Shown here piece by piece: positions 55,029 to 63,064 of a stretch of DNA of 64,000 bases (within the stretch, counting starts at the first letter, position 1; every line of letters begins with the position of its first letter). The notes beneath the pieces are model-generated. The model searched no databases. It saw nothing but the letters and a program-made list of their open reading frames with translations, and had not been told where the DNA came from. Made by a program: the position numbers and the translations under genes. Origin of the DNA: Dyadobacter sp. MSC1_007 (GTDB lineage: Bacteria; Bacteroidota; Bacteroidia; Cytophagales; Spirosomataceae); contig NZ_JAMOZL010000011.1 of assembly GCF_023667495.1 (NCBI RefSeq), positions 271,204 to 335,203 of the forward strand, given 5' to 3'.

Positions 55029-55244
55029 GTCTTCTATTTTTATTGACCTGTCAACAAGGTGAACGTCCTTGTAATGTGACCCACTCAGATTGAGAGCTAT
55101 CATATTCCCCGGAAATTTCAAAAACCGATCTTCCGTAATAGCTGCTATGAGGTTTGTATTCACGTAAAATGTTTCCCTGATCGACATATTACCTGTTTGC
55201 CCCTGTGCATTGCACTGTAAGCCGCTCACTTTAACAAATCCCAT
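55023..55244 (-). CDS. Small unknown protein
   Basis: 73 residues: MGFVKVSGLQCNAQGQTGNM then YVNTNLIAAITEDRFLKFPGNMIALNLSGSHYKDVHLVDRSIKI. A beta-rich small protein; the pattern of an N-x-N-x-I ... L-x-x-G-x-x-I is not one I can name. Confidence 0.5.
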   Translation of the reverse strand: MGFVKVSGLQCNAQGQTGNMSIRETFYVNTNLIAAITEDRFLKFPGNMIALNLSGSHYKDVHLVDRSIKIEDL

Positions 55245-55416
55245 CTTGTTCAGTTTAGTTTTGAAGGTAACAACTTAGGCCAAGCAACAGTTTCCCTTTC
55301 TCGACGAATACTGGCGGAAGCTATACCTCCAATGTCTTGATCGCTGAAAAGAGATAATTAGTACTCTTGCTTGTTTAAAAGAAATTTATTTTCTTTCTAA
55401 AAAACTAGTCGAAGTT

Positions 55417-55655
55417 GTGAACGTAACAGATTTGCATTTTCAAGTTGGGCAGACAGTAAGGCATCGATTGAATAAAACACCGATGCTCATAATAGATATT
55501 GAGACAGGAATGCGGAAAATCTGCCTGTATATGTAACTGGACCTATCGGTCCAGTTACATATACAGGCAGATTTTATTGCACTTGGTATGAAGGAAAAAA
55601 GAAACAAAATGGTTGGTTTTACCAAACTGAATTAACATTAACAGACGAAGAAACT
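55417..55655 (+). pseudogene. 5' part of the accessory gene, broken by an inverted repeat
   Basis: The frame from about 55417 reads LHFQVGQTVRHRLNKTPMLI and hits TAA at 55534 inside the left arm of the palindrome. The frame after the palindrome gives GRFYCTWYEGKKKQNGWFYQ TELTLTDEETMGF and runs into the ATG at 55656. Together these resemble one DUF2158/YodC-like domain, so the palindrome probably arose inside a once intact gene of about 280 codons. Confidence 0.5.
55516..55575. repeat. Perfect 28-bp inverted repeat, 4-nt loop
   Basis: Arms 55516-55543 and 55548-55575 are exact reverse complements around TATC; the arm starts AAAATCTGCCTGTAT. The hairpin would be very stable in single-stranded DNA or RNA. 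Confidence 0.95.
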
Positions 55656-56255
55656 ATGGGTTTTTCCGCAATAGAGACAGATATTGTTTCCCTGTTAAAA
55701 TCTTCAACAGGCGAGCAAATAGATAATATAAGAGCATGTGTTGCCACTAATAAAATTTCAATATCTCGATCAGATATAGTGATTAAGCCAGGAGATGTTA
55801 TTAGTCTAAAAATGTCAAATGGTGAAACAGAATCATATAAGGTTATTGATCCAAGATATCATGAGAAATTTGGGGGTATACCTGCTGGATACGATATAAC
55901 TGTAAAAAAACTGGGAATTCCTGAAGCCGAAAATTTAAGGCAACAGATAAATTACAATTTTTACGGGCATAATACTCGAATAAACAATAATAGCTTTGAT
56001 CAATCAACAAATAGCATTTATATATCTGATAATCAGATAGATGATAAAATTTCTGAGTTGAAATATGAAATAGAAAAGCTCTCCCTGTCGAAAATTGATA
56101 GGGAGGAAGCATCGGAGCTAATTCAGGCTTTGGCTGAGCAAATGAACTCTCCAAAGCCCAAGATTAGTGTCGTTAAGAGTATTATCGCTAGTCTACCAGA
56201 TGCTGCAAATATTGCCTCCATCGGCTCCTTTCTTTTAGATGCAATAAAGCAATAG
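55656..56255 (+). CDS. Asn-rich-module protein with greA-like C-terminal fold region
   Basis: 199 residues from ATG at 55656. The first part (SISRSDIVIKPGDVISLKMSNGE to YDITVKKLG) resembles the Gre-like or transcript-processing fold, then INYNFYGHNTRINNNSFDQS TNSIY and a helical C-terminus (IDDKISELKYEIEKLSLSKID, IIASLPDAANIASIGSFLLD). The Asn-rich module matches the one in 50641-51231. The reading frame may in fact be the 3' part of a longer gene broken upstream at the palindrome. Confidence 0.6.
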   Translation: MGFSAIETDIVSLLKSSTGEQIDNIRACVATNKISISRSDIVIKPGDVISLKMSNGETESYKVIDPRYHEKFGGIPAGYDITVKKLGIPEAENLRQQINYNFYGHNTRINNNSFDQSTNSIYISDNQIDDKISELKYEIEKLSLSKIDREEASELIQALAEQMNSPKPKISVVKSIIASLPDAANIASIGSFLLDAIKQ

Positions 56256-56257
56256 TG

Positions 56258-56608
56258 CTAGACATCAAATTCCAGTACCGGATATTCTGATTTATCCGAT
56301 TGATATATTTTCATCTTACTATATTCATTTACAGTGTTGTGTATGTACATGGCACGAATATTTTTTACAGTTTCTTCATCACTGTATGCAGCTGTGAATG
56401 GATTTCTCAATGGAAATAGAGCGTTCGATTTTGTGTCAAACAGCACTATATGATAAAAATATCCGTCAAAATTCTTTTTTTTATCAAAACAAAAGTGCTT
56501 CAATAATTCTAAATCAATATTACCAGAATAAGCATACAGCTCCATTTTGTTTCTATGATTTCCCACTAATTCAAATTTTTCATCTACAAATTCATAAGGG
56601 TATTCCAT
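56258..56608 (-). CDS. Small unknown protein
   Basis: 116 residues from ATG at 56608 (MEYPYEFVDEKFELVGN); the longer frame is not protein-like. Contains KMELYAYSGNIDLELLKHFCFDKK and FYHIVLFDTKSNALFPLRNPF. Family not recognised. It ends 2 bp from the stop of the previous gene, convergent. Confidence 0.55.
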   Translation of the reverse strand: MEYPYEFVDEKFELVGNHRNKMELYAYSGNIDLELLKHFCFDKKKNFDGYFYHIVLFDTKSNALFPLRNPFTAAYSDEETVKNIRAMYIHNTVNEYSKMKIYQSDKSEYPVLEFDV

Positions 56609-56758
56609 GTTTTTACGGTTTTTGGTTATCAATAAAAGGGTTCGGTGCTGCACCGCCCCGAGATGCAGGCAAATCATTGTAAGACACTATATCAAATTTA
56701 GCAGGCCGTTATAATCCGGAAATCTCACTTACACATTGACTACAAAACTATGTGATAG

Positions 56759-57397
56759 TTATGCCCACAACATCCTCTCTCCATTTAACAATATATTAGC
56801 TAACGCATTGGCTTGAGCAACCTTTGCTCGAATGACTTCTTTTGAAGAATTAATTTCACTCATAACTTCCAGTTCTTGAAGAAGCAACTCGGATTCTACA
56901 TCAGTCTTTGCCAATACTTCGAATAGCTGTATCAGATTCCCGGATCCACCGTGGCTTGGCGTCTCTAGACCGTTCGCAATTAGTGTGCAAAGTATCCCAG
57001 CAAAATTGATTATTGCAGTTGCAATGGTCAGGTTTCCAGTTTTTTTTGCAAATAGAGCGGAAATTAGTCCAACACTAGTAACAGCGGCAACTATTTGACC
57101 AATCAAGCGGATTTTCTTTGCTTTTCCTAATCGTTCCCGCAGTCTCAAAATATTTGGCCCGATCCTCGTTCGTGCAACAGTGAGCCCCTTTATGGCAACC
57201 TCCAAATAGAGCTTGGAATCGCCAACGTCACTTTCACCGAGGGTCAAACCTGGTGTCAAGATCTTTTCAATGCCCTCTCTTCTTGAAGTTTCATAGGCCG
57301 AAGAAATATGGGACTTTTTTATAGTAGAAAGGGCCGATGGGTCGTATTGACTCAGAAGTGTTACTAGGGAATTGACTCTAATATTTTGACTTTCCAT
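56759..57397 (-). CDS. Two-TM protein, possible SLATT-like pore effector
   Basis: 212 residues. Soluble N-terminus (ARTRIGPNILRLRERLGKAKK), then two TM segments: IRLIGQIVAAVTSVGLISALF (about 97-117) and LTIATAIINFAGILCTLIAN (about 122-142), and a helical tail (LLQELEVMSEINSSKEVIRAK). This looks like 2TM effector domains (SLATT-type) used in bacterial conflict systems, but no search was made. It starts 19 bp after the stop of the CHAT-like gene, on the same strand, so the two form an operon. Confidence 0.7.
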   Translation of the reverse strand: MESQNIRVNSLVTLLSQYDPSALSTIKKSHISSAYETSRREGIEKILTPGLTLGESDVGDSKLYLEVAIKGLTVARTRIGPNILRLRERLGKAKKIRLIGQIVAAVTSVGLISALFAKKTGNLTIATAIINFAGILCTLIANGLETPSHGGSGNLIQLFEVLAKTDVESELLLQELEVMSEINSSKEVIRAKVAQANALANILLNGERMLWA

Positions 57398-57416
57398 ATT
57401 AAGAAAATGAGTAAAT

Positions 57417-58877
57417 TTAAACGTCCTTTGTATCTAGTCTATCAGGGTTCTCTTTGGGTTGAATGATTAGTTGATAAATAAAAATAATTAACAATATAGG
57501 GGCCATTAGCGCCCACAAAAGCCACTCTAATGGCTTAATAGATAATGAAAAGATGGCTAGGACGATAGCAGCGGCAGCAATCCACAAATAAAAATCAAAA
57601 ACACTATTGAGCCAATTAGGCATTGATCTAAACGTTCTTGAGGCAGCCACGCTCTGACCGTTTATCAACTTCGATGATATCTGCATTCTTTGAATACCCT
57701 TGTTAATTCGCGCGTTATGGTCCACCTTGTTTGCAACAATATAGGACATGTGATCCATCAACTTATTTCTTACTAAAAACGGGTCTGAAGATGTTCCTAA
57801 CGCTTCTATAAATTCACCGTAGTTAGTCGCTTTTGCCGCACGTTCTAATTGAGAGGCAATATCAAGACTATTAACTTTCGTCAAAAGCCCCGATATTCCA
57901 TTAAATTCAGCCGTCTCACAGCCAAGCAATATCAGGGCACATTCGGCCTGTTCCGCTGCCAGTTCAATATCTCGGATGCCAAGCTCAGAAATGACCTTCC
58001 CCTTTGAGTTGCGTATTACAAAATTGCCTCCCTCAACATGTCCAACGATGGCGAATATTTTACCTTTCTCAGCCTTTATCGAAGAAAGGAGTTGACTTGA
58101 TTTCATAACGTTCTTGATTGGAGTAGGTACTGGAGCTTTTCCAATAGCTGCAATTGTCTCGAAGTCGGCCTCACTGTCGAATATTGAAAAGATTTTTAAG
58201 TCTCCCGAATCAAAAGCAGCCTCATAGAGGTCAAGAAAGCTTTTTAAACCAGGCCCTTCTAATTCCGTATATACTGAGTGTTTAGCTTGGACGATGTATT
58301 CCCTTTCTCCGTTTTTCTTTAATGCCCAAGGTACTCCATCATAATTTGCAACATATGTATTGTTAATATTGTCATCAATCAACATTCTGACTTTTGGATT
58401 TGTCAGAATGTCGGGCTCAATAATATAGTTTACATTGGAGACTTCCTGAGCGGTCTTCACCTCTTTTAGATAATCATCCATTGTGCGGAGATGTACACTA
58501 ACCTCCATTGATGAAGTGGAAACTGCAGGAGACACCACTTTAATGGCACCGTTCTCAATTCCCAAATAAGCTAACCGCAAACTACCTTCTAACTCCAAAC
58601 CTGCGAAGACCGTTGCCGCTGCCTCTGTAAGTGGAAGATTAAGAGCTTGGCGAGAGGCCTTTGAAATGGGTATGCGCAGGTCATCAATTTTGTCGGCGTA
58701 CTTAATGAATTTACTTCCATTTTTTAACTTAGCAAGTTTAGATGCTTTTGAACCCGCTCTCACAACATCATCGACGAGCCCTAATTGCGCAAGTGACAAA
58801 GACGGAACGAAACTCATAAAAGCGAACCATAGCGTGAAAGCCCGAAGAATTGATAATGGTGGAACAACATTTTTCAT
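57417..58877 (-). CDS. Exported CHAT/caspase-like protease candidate with two C-terminal TMs
   Basis: 486 residues. Signal peptide ILRAFTLWFAFMSFVPSLSLA, then a soluble domain. A caspase-like pair is suggested by IFAIVGHVEGGNFVIRN (H280) and CALILLGCETAEFNG (C320), matching CHAT families (H ... LSACET). Two TMs end the protein (WLNSVFDFYLWIAAAAIVLAI; WLLWALMAPILLIIFIYQLII). The layout puts the catalytic region in the periplasm. A membrane-bound protease beside a two-TM gene suggests a protease-triggered pore, an inference by analogy. Confidence 0.7.
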   Translation of the reverse strand: MKNVVPPLSILRAFTLWFAFMSFVPSLSLAQLGLVDDVVRAGSKASKLAKLKNGSKFIKYADKIDDLRIPISKASRQALNLPLTEAAATVFAGLELEGSLRLAYLGIENGAIKVVSPAVSTSSMEVSVHLRTMDDYLKEVKTAQEVSNVNYIIEPDILTNPKVRMLIDDNINNTYVANYDGVPWALKKNGEREYIVQAKHSVYTELEGPGLKSFLDLYEAAFDSGDLKIFSIFDSEADFETIAAIGKAPVPTPIKNVMKSSQLLSSIKAEKGKIFAIVGHVEGGNFVIRNSKGKVISELGIRDIELAAEQAECALILLGCETAEFNGISGLLTKVNSLDIASQLERAAKATNYGEFIEALGTSSDPFLVRNKLMDHMSYIVANKVDHNARINKGIQRMQISSKLINGQSVAASRTFRSMPNWLNSVFDFYLWIAAAAIVLAIFSLSIKPLEWLLWALMAPILLIIFIYQLIIQPKENPDRLDTKDV

Positions 58878-59659
58878 CGAGGCGTTTCTTTGAAATGGGG
58901 AGAACTTCAGAAAAGTATCTTAGAGACTTAAAAAATGTTTAACAACAAATTTCACAACCGGACCGAAAAATATATACTACAATTTTCAATTAATAGTGCA
59001 GCTTTTGTTCCCTGATAAGCTCCCGGCGCACGGCCTAAGGAGATAGAATTTTTATTCCCTTGGATAGACTCATCCTTTTCAAAAGCTTGTGGTTGCAGAA
59101 CGATAGTTGCGTGAATCATCGACCCTCAAGTCGACGTCCCTGGCAATCAAAGCCGAGAGATAATCATCAAAATTCACTTTCACCGCCGGGCAAAAACCCA
59201 AAGTCAGGATGCACACGCTTCAAAGGCTCACCGCAGTTTTAGCAGTTTCATTGGTCAGTTAATTTTACAATCCGTATGTGGATCTCTATGCGGCAATCTG
59301 CGTGTGCCGTTGGGACTATACGCGGAAAGTCTTGGATGCAATTTTTATACAGAGTCGGAAAACGATCGAACAACGTTGAAGTAACGGTGCTTCCCCCCAA
59401 TCATGAGTCGGCGTTGCCTTCTCATGGTCGTTGGAATCGGGCTTTTGATGTACACTTTGCACGGACACTATAAATATCATAAAGAAATGTCGTAGACGCA
59501 AAACGATTTATTAAACGGTTTTTTGGAAACTCAGCATACTCCATTTTATTGATTATCAAACAATTTTGACCTCAATGGTATAGATTGGTTTCATCGTTAA
59601 TTTTGAATCACTTGTCGAGTCAAGGTGATAGCAACTTAGCAAATTGGCCGGTTTAACGA
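58878..59659. other. Non-coding or decayed stretch near the right end
   Basis: About 780 bp without a supported gene. Short frames at 59060-59242 and 59276-59473 look random. A TTAACG/CGTTAA hairpin sits at 59653-59673, just before the promoter at 59660. Confidence 0.5.
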
Positions 59660-59690
59660 TTGCCGAACGTTAAGAATTTGGCTACCTTTG
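59660..59690 (+). promoter_or_regulatory. Consensus promoter near the right end
   Basis: TTG (59660-59662), 20-bp spacer and TACCTTTG (59683-59690) match the Bacteroidota consensus. It reads right, through the arm sites and att core, into the terminator at 59834-59860, or onward to the second integrase. Confidence 0.65.
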
Positions 59691-59738
59691 TTATCAGATG
59701 CAGTGATGTTCAAAACTCATCAAAACAAGCTAAAACAA

Positions 59739-59762
59739 TCGGTTACCGTTTCGGTTACCTAT
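59739..59762 (+). repeat. Arm-type site, right end (GGTTACC type)
   Basis: 24 bp identical to 27266-27289, carrying two GGTTACC units, 55 bp left of the right att core. Together with the left copy it supports one element between them. Confidence 0.7.
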
Positions 59763-59816
59763 TTTGAAGGGAATTGCAAATAATTGATATACAAGCGTTT
59801 TCAAGACTCGAATTGT

Positions 59817-59831
59817 TCCCAGCGGGATCAC
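59817..59831 (+). repeat. attR core
   Basis: TCCCAGCGGGATCAC, identical to the tRNA-Lys end at 27151-27165. Just left of it a weaker TCGAAT keeps similarity to the tRNA T-loop with a 3-4 nt insertion. Marks the right end of the first element. Confidence 0.8.
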
Positions 59832-59833
59832 AG

Positions 59834-59860
59834 AAGGCACACGAAAGTGTGCCTTTTTTG
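59834..59860 (+). terminator. Terminator after attR
   Basis: 9-bp perfect stem AAGGCACAC / GTGTGCCTT, GAAA tetraloop and T run. It is at the same place relative to the att core as the terminator at 27168-27193, but with a different sequence. Confidence 0.88.
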
Positions 59861-59930
59861 TTTAAAATGCATTGATAATCAGCACATTTTACAAAAAGGC
59901 AGGTCAGTCTGAATCATAATGAACCAATCC

Positions 59931-59983
59931 ATTCGGTCACCTATTCGGTCACCTGTTGGATTCGGTAAATTAGGTGACCGAAT
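59931..59983. promoter_or_regulatory. Arm-type sites of the second integrase (GGTCACC type)
   Basis: ATTCGGTCACCT at 59931-59942 and 59943-59954 (direct) and AGGTGACCGAAT at 59972-59983 (inverted), with a partial ATTCGGTAAATT at 59960. Same layout as 27264-27316 but C for T inside the core of each site. Role inferred. Confidence 0.65.
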
Positions 59984-60056
59984 CAGATGTTTGATTGAGG
60001 CGGTTTTGATTTAAGGTTCTCCACGGACACAATTACCAACCTTAAAATGTGCGAGC

Positions 60057-61352
60057 ATGAAGTTCAAACAAAATCTGTCATTGCTATTCTGGCTCTACCG
60101 GGGCAAAGCCTCCAAAGACGGAAAAGCACCCATCTATGTCAGGATTACCATTGACGGGACTGACACCGACATTTCTCTTGGCAAAAAGATCCATCCCGAC
60201 TTCTGGAATAGCGATGCCAAGCTGGTGACCGCAACGACAGCGGAAGCCAAAATGATCAACCTGAAAATCGTCCAGGCGCAGGCCGAGATCGAAAAACATT
60301 TTCTGGTACTGCAATCCCAATTCAACCACATCACTCCTGCGATGGTTAAAAATGCCTATCTGGGACTACCCTTATCGCATTCCAGATCAAAGCAAGAAAA
60401 AGCAGGAAGGCCAAACCAAACGCTACTGGATGCCTTCGATGAATTCATTGCACTCTTCGAAAAGAAGGCCAAGAAAGGGATCCGGTCGGAAGGCACGCTC
60501 CGGCACTGGCGGTCCACTAAGCGGAAGGTAGAAGCATTCATCCGTTTCCGTTATCAGCGGAAGGACATCGAAATGACTGAAATTGATCAGTGCTTTGCCG
60601 AAGAGTTTTACGACTACCTGACCCTTCACCTGGATGAGCCGCTTTCTGAGGTCACTGCTAAAAAGCTTGTGAAATGGACAAGGCAGATCGTCAAAATAGG
60701 TGTTAAGAAAAAAGTTATCACGACCAATCCACTGGAAGGTTTTGTATGCTCAGGTGGCAATAAAGAAGTAATGCCTTTGGAGCTGTTTGAAGTGGAGGCC
60801 ATTCATAAAAAACAGATCGACATTGACCGGATCGGAGAAGTGCGCGACGCCTTTATTTTCCAATGCTTTACAGGCTTTGCCTATCAAGACATATATAACC
60901 TATCGCCTGAGAATATTGTGAAGGTCGGCAGATCGGGTGAAAAATGGCTGATCAAAGACCGCGGCAAGACCGAAGTGACAGAAATGGTGCCGATCCTACC
61001 GGTTGTACAGGAGCTGATTGATAAATACAAAAGCCATCCGTATTGCAAGGTCAACAACCGATTGATCCCCGTTAATAGCAATTTCCGGTACAATGTTTAT
61101 CTGAAAGAGCTTGCGATCATTTGCGGCATCAAAAGACCACTGAACACCCACCTTGCCCGTCATACGTTTGCCGACATGATGCTTAACAATGGCGTGCCGT
61201 TGGAAGATGTAGGGAAAATGCTTGGGCATCGCAATATCCGGACGACCCAGCGCTATGCGCGCGTCAGGAAGCAGCGAATAAGCGATCACATGGCGCTGGT
61301 GAAACAGAAGCTTTTCACTAACTCGGGAAAATTGAGAGCTGTATCAAATTAA
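60057..61352 (+). CDS. Second tyrosine recombinase (integrase)
   Basis: 431 residues, close relative of the first integrase along the whole length. Arm-binding N-terminus (SLLFWLYRGKASKDGKAPIYVRITIDG), core-binding region, catalytic motifs NTHLARHTFADMMLNNG, MLGHRNIRTTQRYARV with the tyrosine nucleophile. It lies just past attR of the first element with its own arm sites, so it belongs to a tandem or relic element. Its active site is the more standard of the two. Confidence 0.92.
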   Translation: MKFKQNLSLLFWLYRGKASKDGKAPIYVRITIDGTDTDISLGKKIHPDFWNSDAKLVTATTAEAKMINLKIVQAQAEIEKHFLVLQSQFNHITPAMVKNAYLGLPLSHSRSKQEKAGRPNQTLLDAFDEFIALFEKKAKKGIRSEGTLRHWRSTKRKVEAFIRFRYQRKDIEMTEIDQCFAEEFYDYLTLHLDEPLSEVTAKKLVKWTRQIVKIGVKKKVITTNPLEGFVCSGGNKEVMPLELFEVEAIHKKQIDIDRIGEVRDAFIFQCFTGFAYQDIYNLSPENIVKVGRSGEKWLIKDRGKTEVTEMVPILPVVQELIDKYKSHPYCKVNNRLIPVNSNFRYNVYLKELAIICGIKRPLNTHLARHTFADMMLNNGVPLEDVGKMLGHRNIRTTQRYARVRKQRISDHMALVKQKLFTNSGKLRAVSN

Positions 61353-61355
61353 GCA

Positions 61356-61389
61356 GTAAAGCCGCTGGTGACGCCGCCAGCGGCTTTAC
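61356..61389 (+). terminator. Terminator of the second integrase
   Basis: 13-bp perfect stem GTAAAGCCGCTGG / CCAGCGGCTTTAC with an 8-nt loop and CTTTTGC behind, 4 bp after the stop codon. Confidence 0.88.
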
Positions 61390-61434
61390 CTTTTGCATCT
61401 CAACTGCCGTTCAGGCAGCCAGATAAATATCCTT

Positions 61435-61965
61435 TTACAATGCATCCAGAAAATGAAGATATCCTGGGAGACTTCTTTCAATCCATTCGTCGGAAGAGTT
61501 GGCTTCGATACCGTAGTAGGCGAAAAATGGCCGGTAGTCCGCTTTGACGTATTGAAAACTTAGCTCGAAAGGCCTTGTCAGTTCTTCTACTGTATATTTG
61601 TATTGCGCCGAAGAGTTATATTCATGCTCATCAACGCCCAAAGACATTGCCAAGGCAACTTTCTTCCCTGCCATCTTGTATCCACTCTGACGACCGTATG
61701 CCCAACCGTATGTCATCACTTCATCCAACCATTTTTTAAAAAAGGCCGGGCAGTTGAACCAATAAAAAGGAAATTGGAATACGACCTTCTCATGCCCTTC
61801 AATTAGCTTCTGCTCGGCTGCAACGTCCAGCTTTTCGTCAGGATATGCCGCGTGCAATTGATGGACCGTATACTTGTTGGGGAACCTACTTAACGTTTCG
61901 GCCCACTTTCTATTGATAGCCGAATTTTCAATATCCGGATGGATAACAATAATCAAGGTTTTCAT
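61435..61965 (-). CDS. NAD(P)H-dependent oxidoreductase (flavodoxin-like fold)
   Basis: 176 residues from ATG at 61965 (MKTLIIVIHPDIENSAINRKW); nine upstream codons to 61992 are unlikely. Flavodoxin-2 features: N-terminal LIIVIHPDIENS, VVFQFPFYWFNCPAFFKKWLDEVMTYGWAYG and KVALAMSLG. Quinone or nitro-compound reductase with FMN is expected. Divergent from an HxlR regulator, a frequent pairing in redox-stress control. Confidence 0.88.
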   Translation of the reverse strand: MKTLIIVIHPDIENSAINRKWAETLSRFPNKYTVHQLHAAYPDEKLDVAAEQKLIEGHEKVVFQFPFYWFNCPAFFKKWLDEVMTYGWAYGRQSGYKMAGKKVALAMSLGVDEHEYNSSAQYKYTVEELTRPFELSFQYVKADYRPFFAYYGIEANSSDEWIERSLPGYLHFLDAL

Positions 61966-62061
61966 TAAACTACGCATGTTTGTTTCCACCAAAATTAGAG
62001 CGGTTACCCTGATTTCTGTAAATTAGCCACCAAATGTAGGGTACTATAAATAATGTAAGTA

Positions 62062-62415
62062 ATGTCAAAAGTGAAAGTGAGTTCAACCAACTTCGCTAAT
62101 AAACAGGCTTTAAGCGATGAGTGTTCGGAAGTCTATGCTGCCAACATTATTGGTGGGCAATGGTCGCTGGCCATCGTTTCCTGGTTAATTAACGGGAAGC
62201 TTAGGTTTGGGCAGTTGAAGAAACTAATGCCAGGCATCACTGAACGCATGCTGACATTACAGCTCCGGAAGTTGGAGGAAAACAAAATCGTTACACGGAC
62301 CGTGTATGCTGAAATTCCCCCTCGTGTAGAATATGAGCTAACACCCATTGGCTACGAGCTGAAACCCATTATCAAACACCTTGAAATCTGGGGAGATAAA
62401 CACAAAAGCTTGTAG
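62062..62415 (+). CDS. HxlR-family transcriptional regulator
   Basis: 117 residues. Winged helix: YAANIIGGQWSLAIVSWLINGKLRFGQLKKLMPGITERMLTLQLRKLEENKIVTRTVY and PRVEYELTPIGYELKPII. The Cys at ALSDECSEVY could sense oxidants. It is 96 bp from the start of the divergent oxidoreductase, which it probably controls. Confidence 0.9.
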   Translation: MSKVKVSSTNFANKQALSDECSEVYAANIIGGQWSLAIVSWLINGKLRFGQLKKLMPGITERMLTLQLRKLEENKIVTRTVYAEIPPRVEYELTPIGYELKPIIKHLEIWGDKHKSL

Positions 62416-62540
62416 ATTTCCGTTACTTGACTGTGGCTCGAACAAGTCCTACCTTTATCAATTTCACAAAACAGTTTAAAATGCATTCGCAAGACGAATT
62501 CGAGCGCCAAGCACCGTCCGAAGCAGAATGCACTTTTCAC

Positions 62541-63053
62541 TCATTCCTGATAGTTTCTCAGCCTCTCCCTTTTATATTCCTCTTGAAGTCGCGGATACAA
62601 GATCCAAATACCTAGCGGCAGCACCATGAAACAAATAACGTGATAAAAATAATTCCATGTGTCACGGTGTTTATTTCCAAGCGTGTACGCGATTTGAGCA
62701 CCGCTAACCCTGTACAGATTATATGAGAATGAGCCCGCAAAGATCATAGCTAAAAGGTAGCCTGGCGTACCCGTAATCGTTACTTCGGTACCTGGTTGCA
62801 GTACTATTGAAAGTGAGCCGAAAAAAATCAGCAAAAATAGCGTTGAAAAGTAAAAAGCGACCTTGTTTCCTGGCTCGTTCTTTTCTGCGCAGATTTCAAA
62901 CGTAAAAAGATGGTACCCATAAAAAACCACATAGTAGTTAATGTACCACAATGATTTCATCAGTTGATCTGCACAAATTGACCCCGCTACGATAGGAATT
63001 AATAGCGCAAAAAACACTATCCAGACATTAAGATTTACCAATCTATCCATCAT
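62541..63053 (-). CDS. Multi-pass membrane protein of unknown function
   Basis: 170 residues with about four TM spans: VWIVFFALLIPIVAGSICA, YYVVFYGYHLFTFEI, AFYFSTLFLLIFFGSLSIVL, YFYHVICFMVLPLGIWIL. Family not recognised. It ends 125 bp from the HxlR gene, convergent with it, and follows the helicase gene by 11 bp. Confidence 0.65.
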   Translation of the reverse strand: MMDRLVNLNVWIVFFALLIPIVAGSICADQLMKSLWYINYYVVFYGYHLFTFEICAEKNEPGNKVAFYFSTLFLLIFFGSLSIVLQPGTEVTITGTPGYLLAMIFAGSFSYNLYRVSGAQIAYTLGNKHRDTWNYFYHVICFMVLPLGIWILYPRLQEEYKRERLRNYQE

Positions 63054-63064
63054 TTTAACGCACT

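Noticed and set aside
59060..59473. Short plus-strand frames in the right-end gap
   Set aside because: Random-looking sequence with no family likeness or start context.
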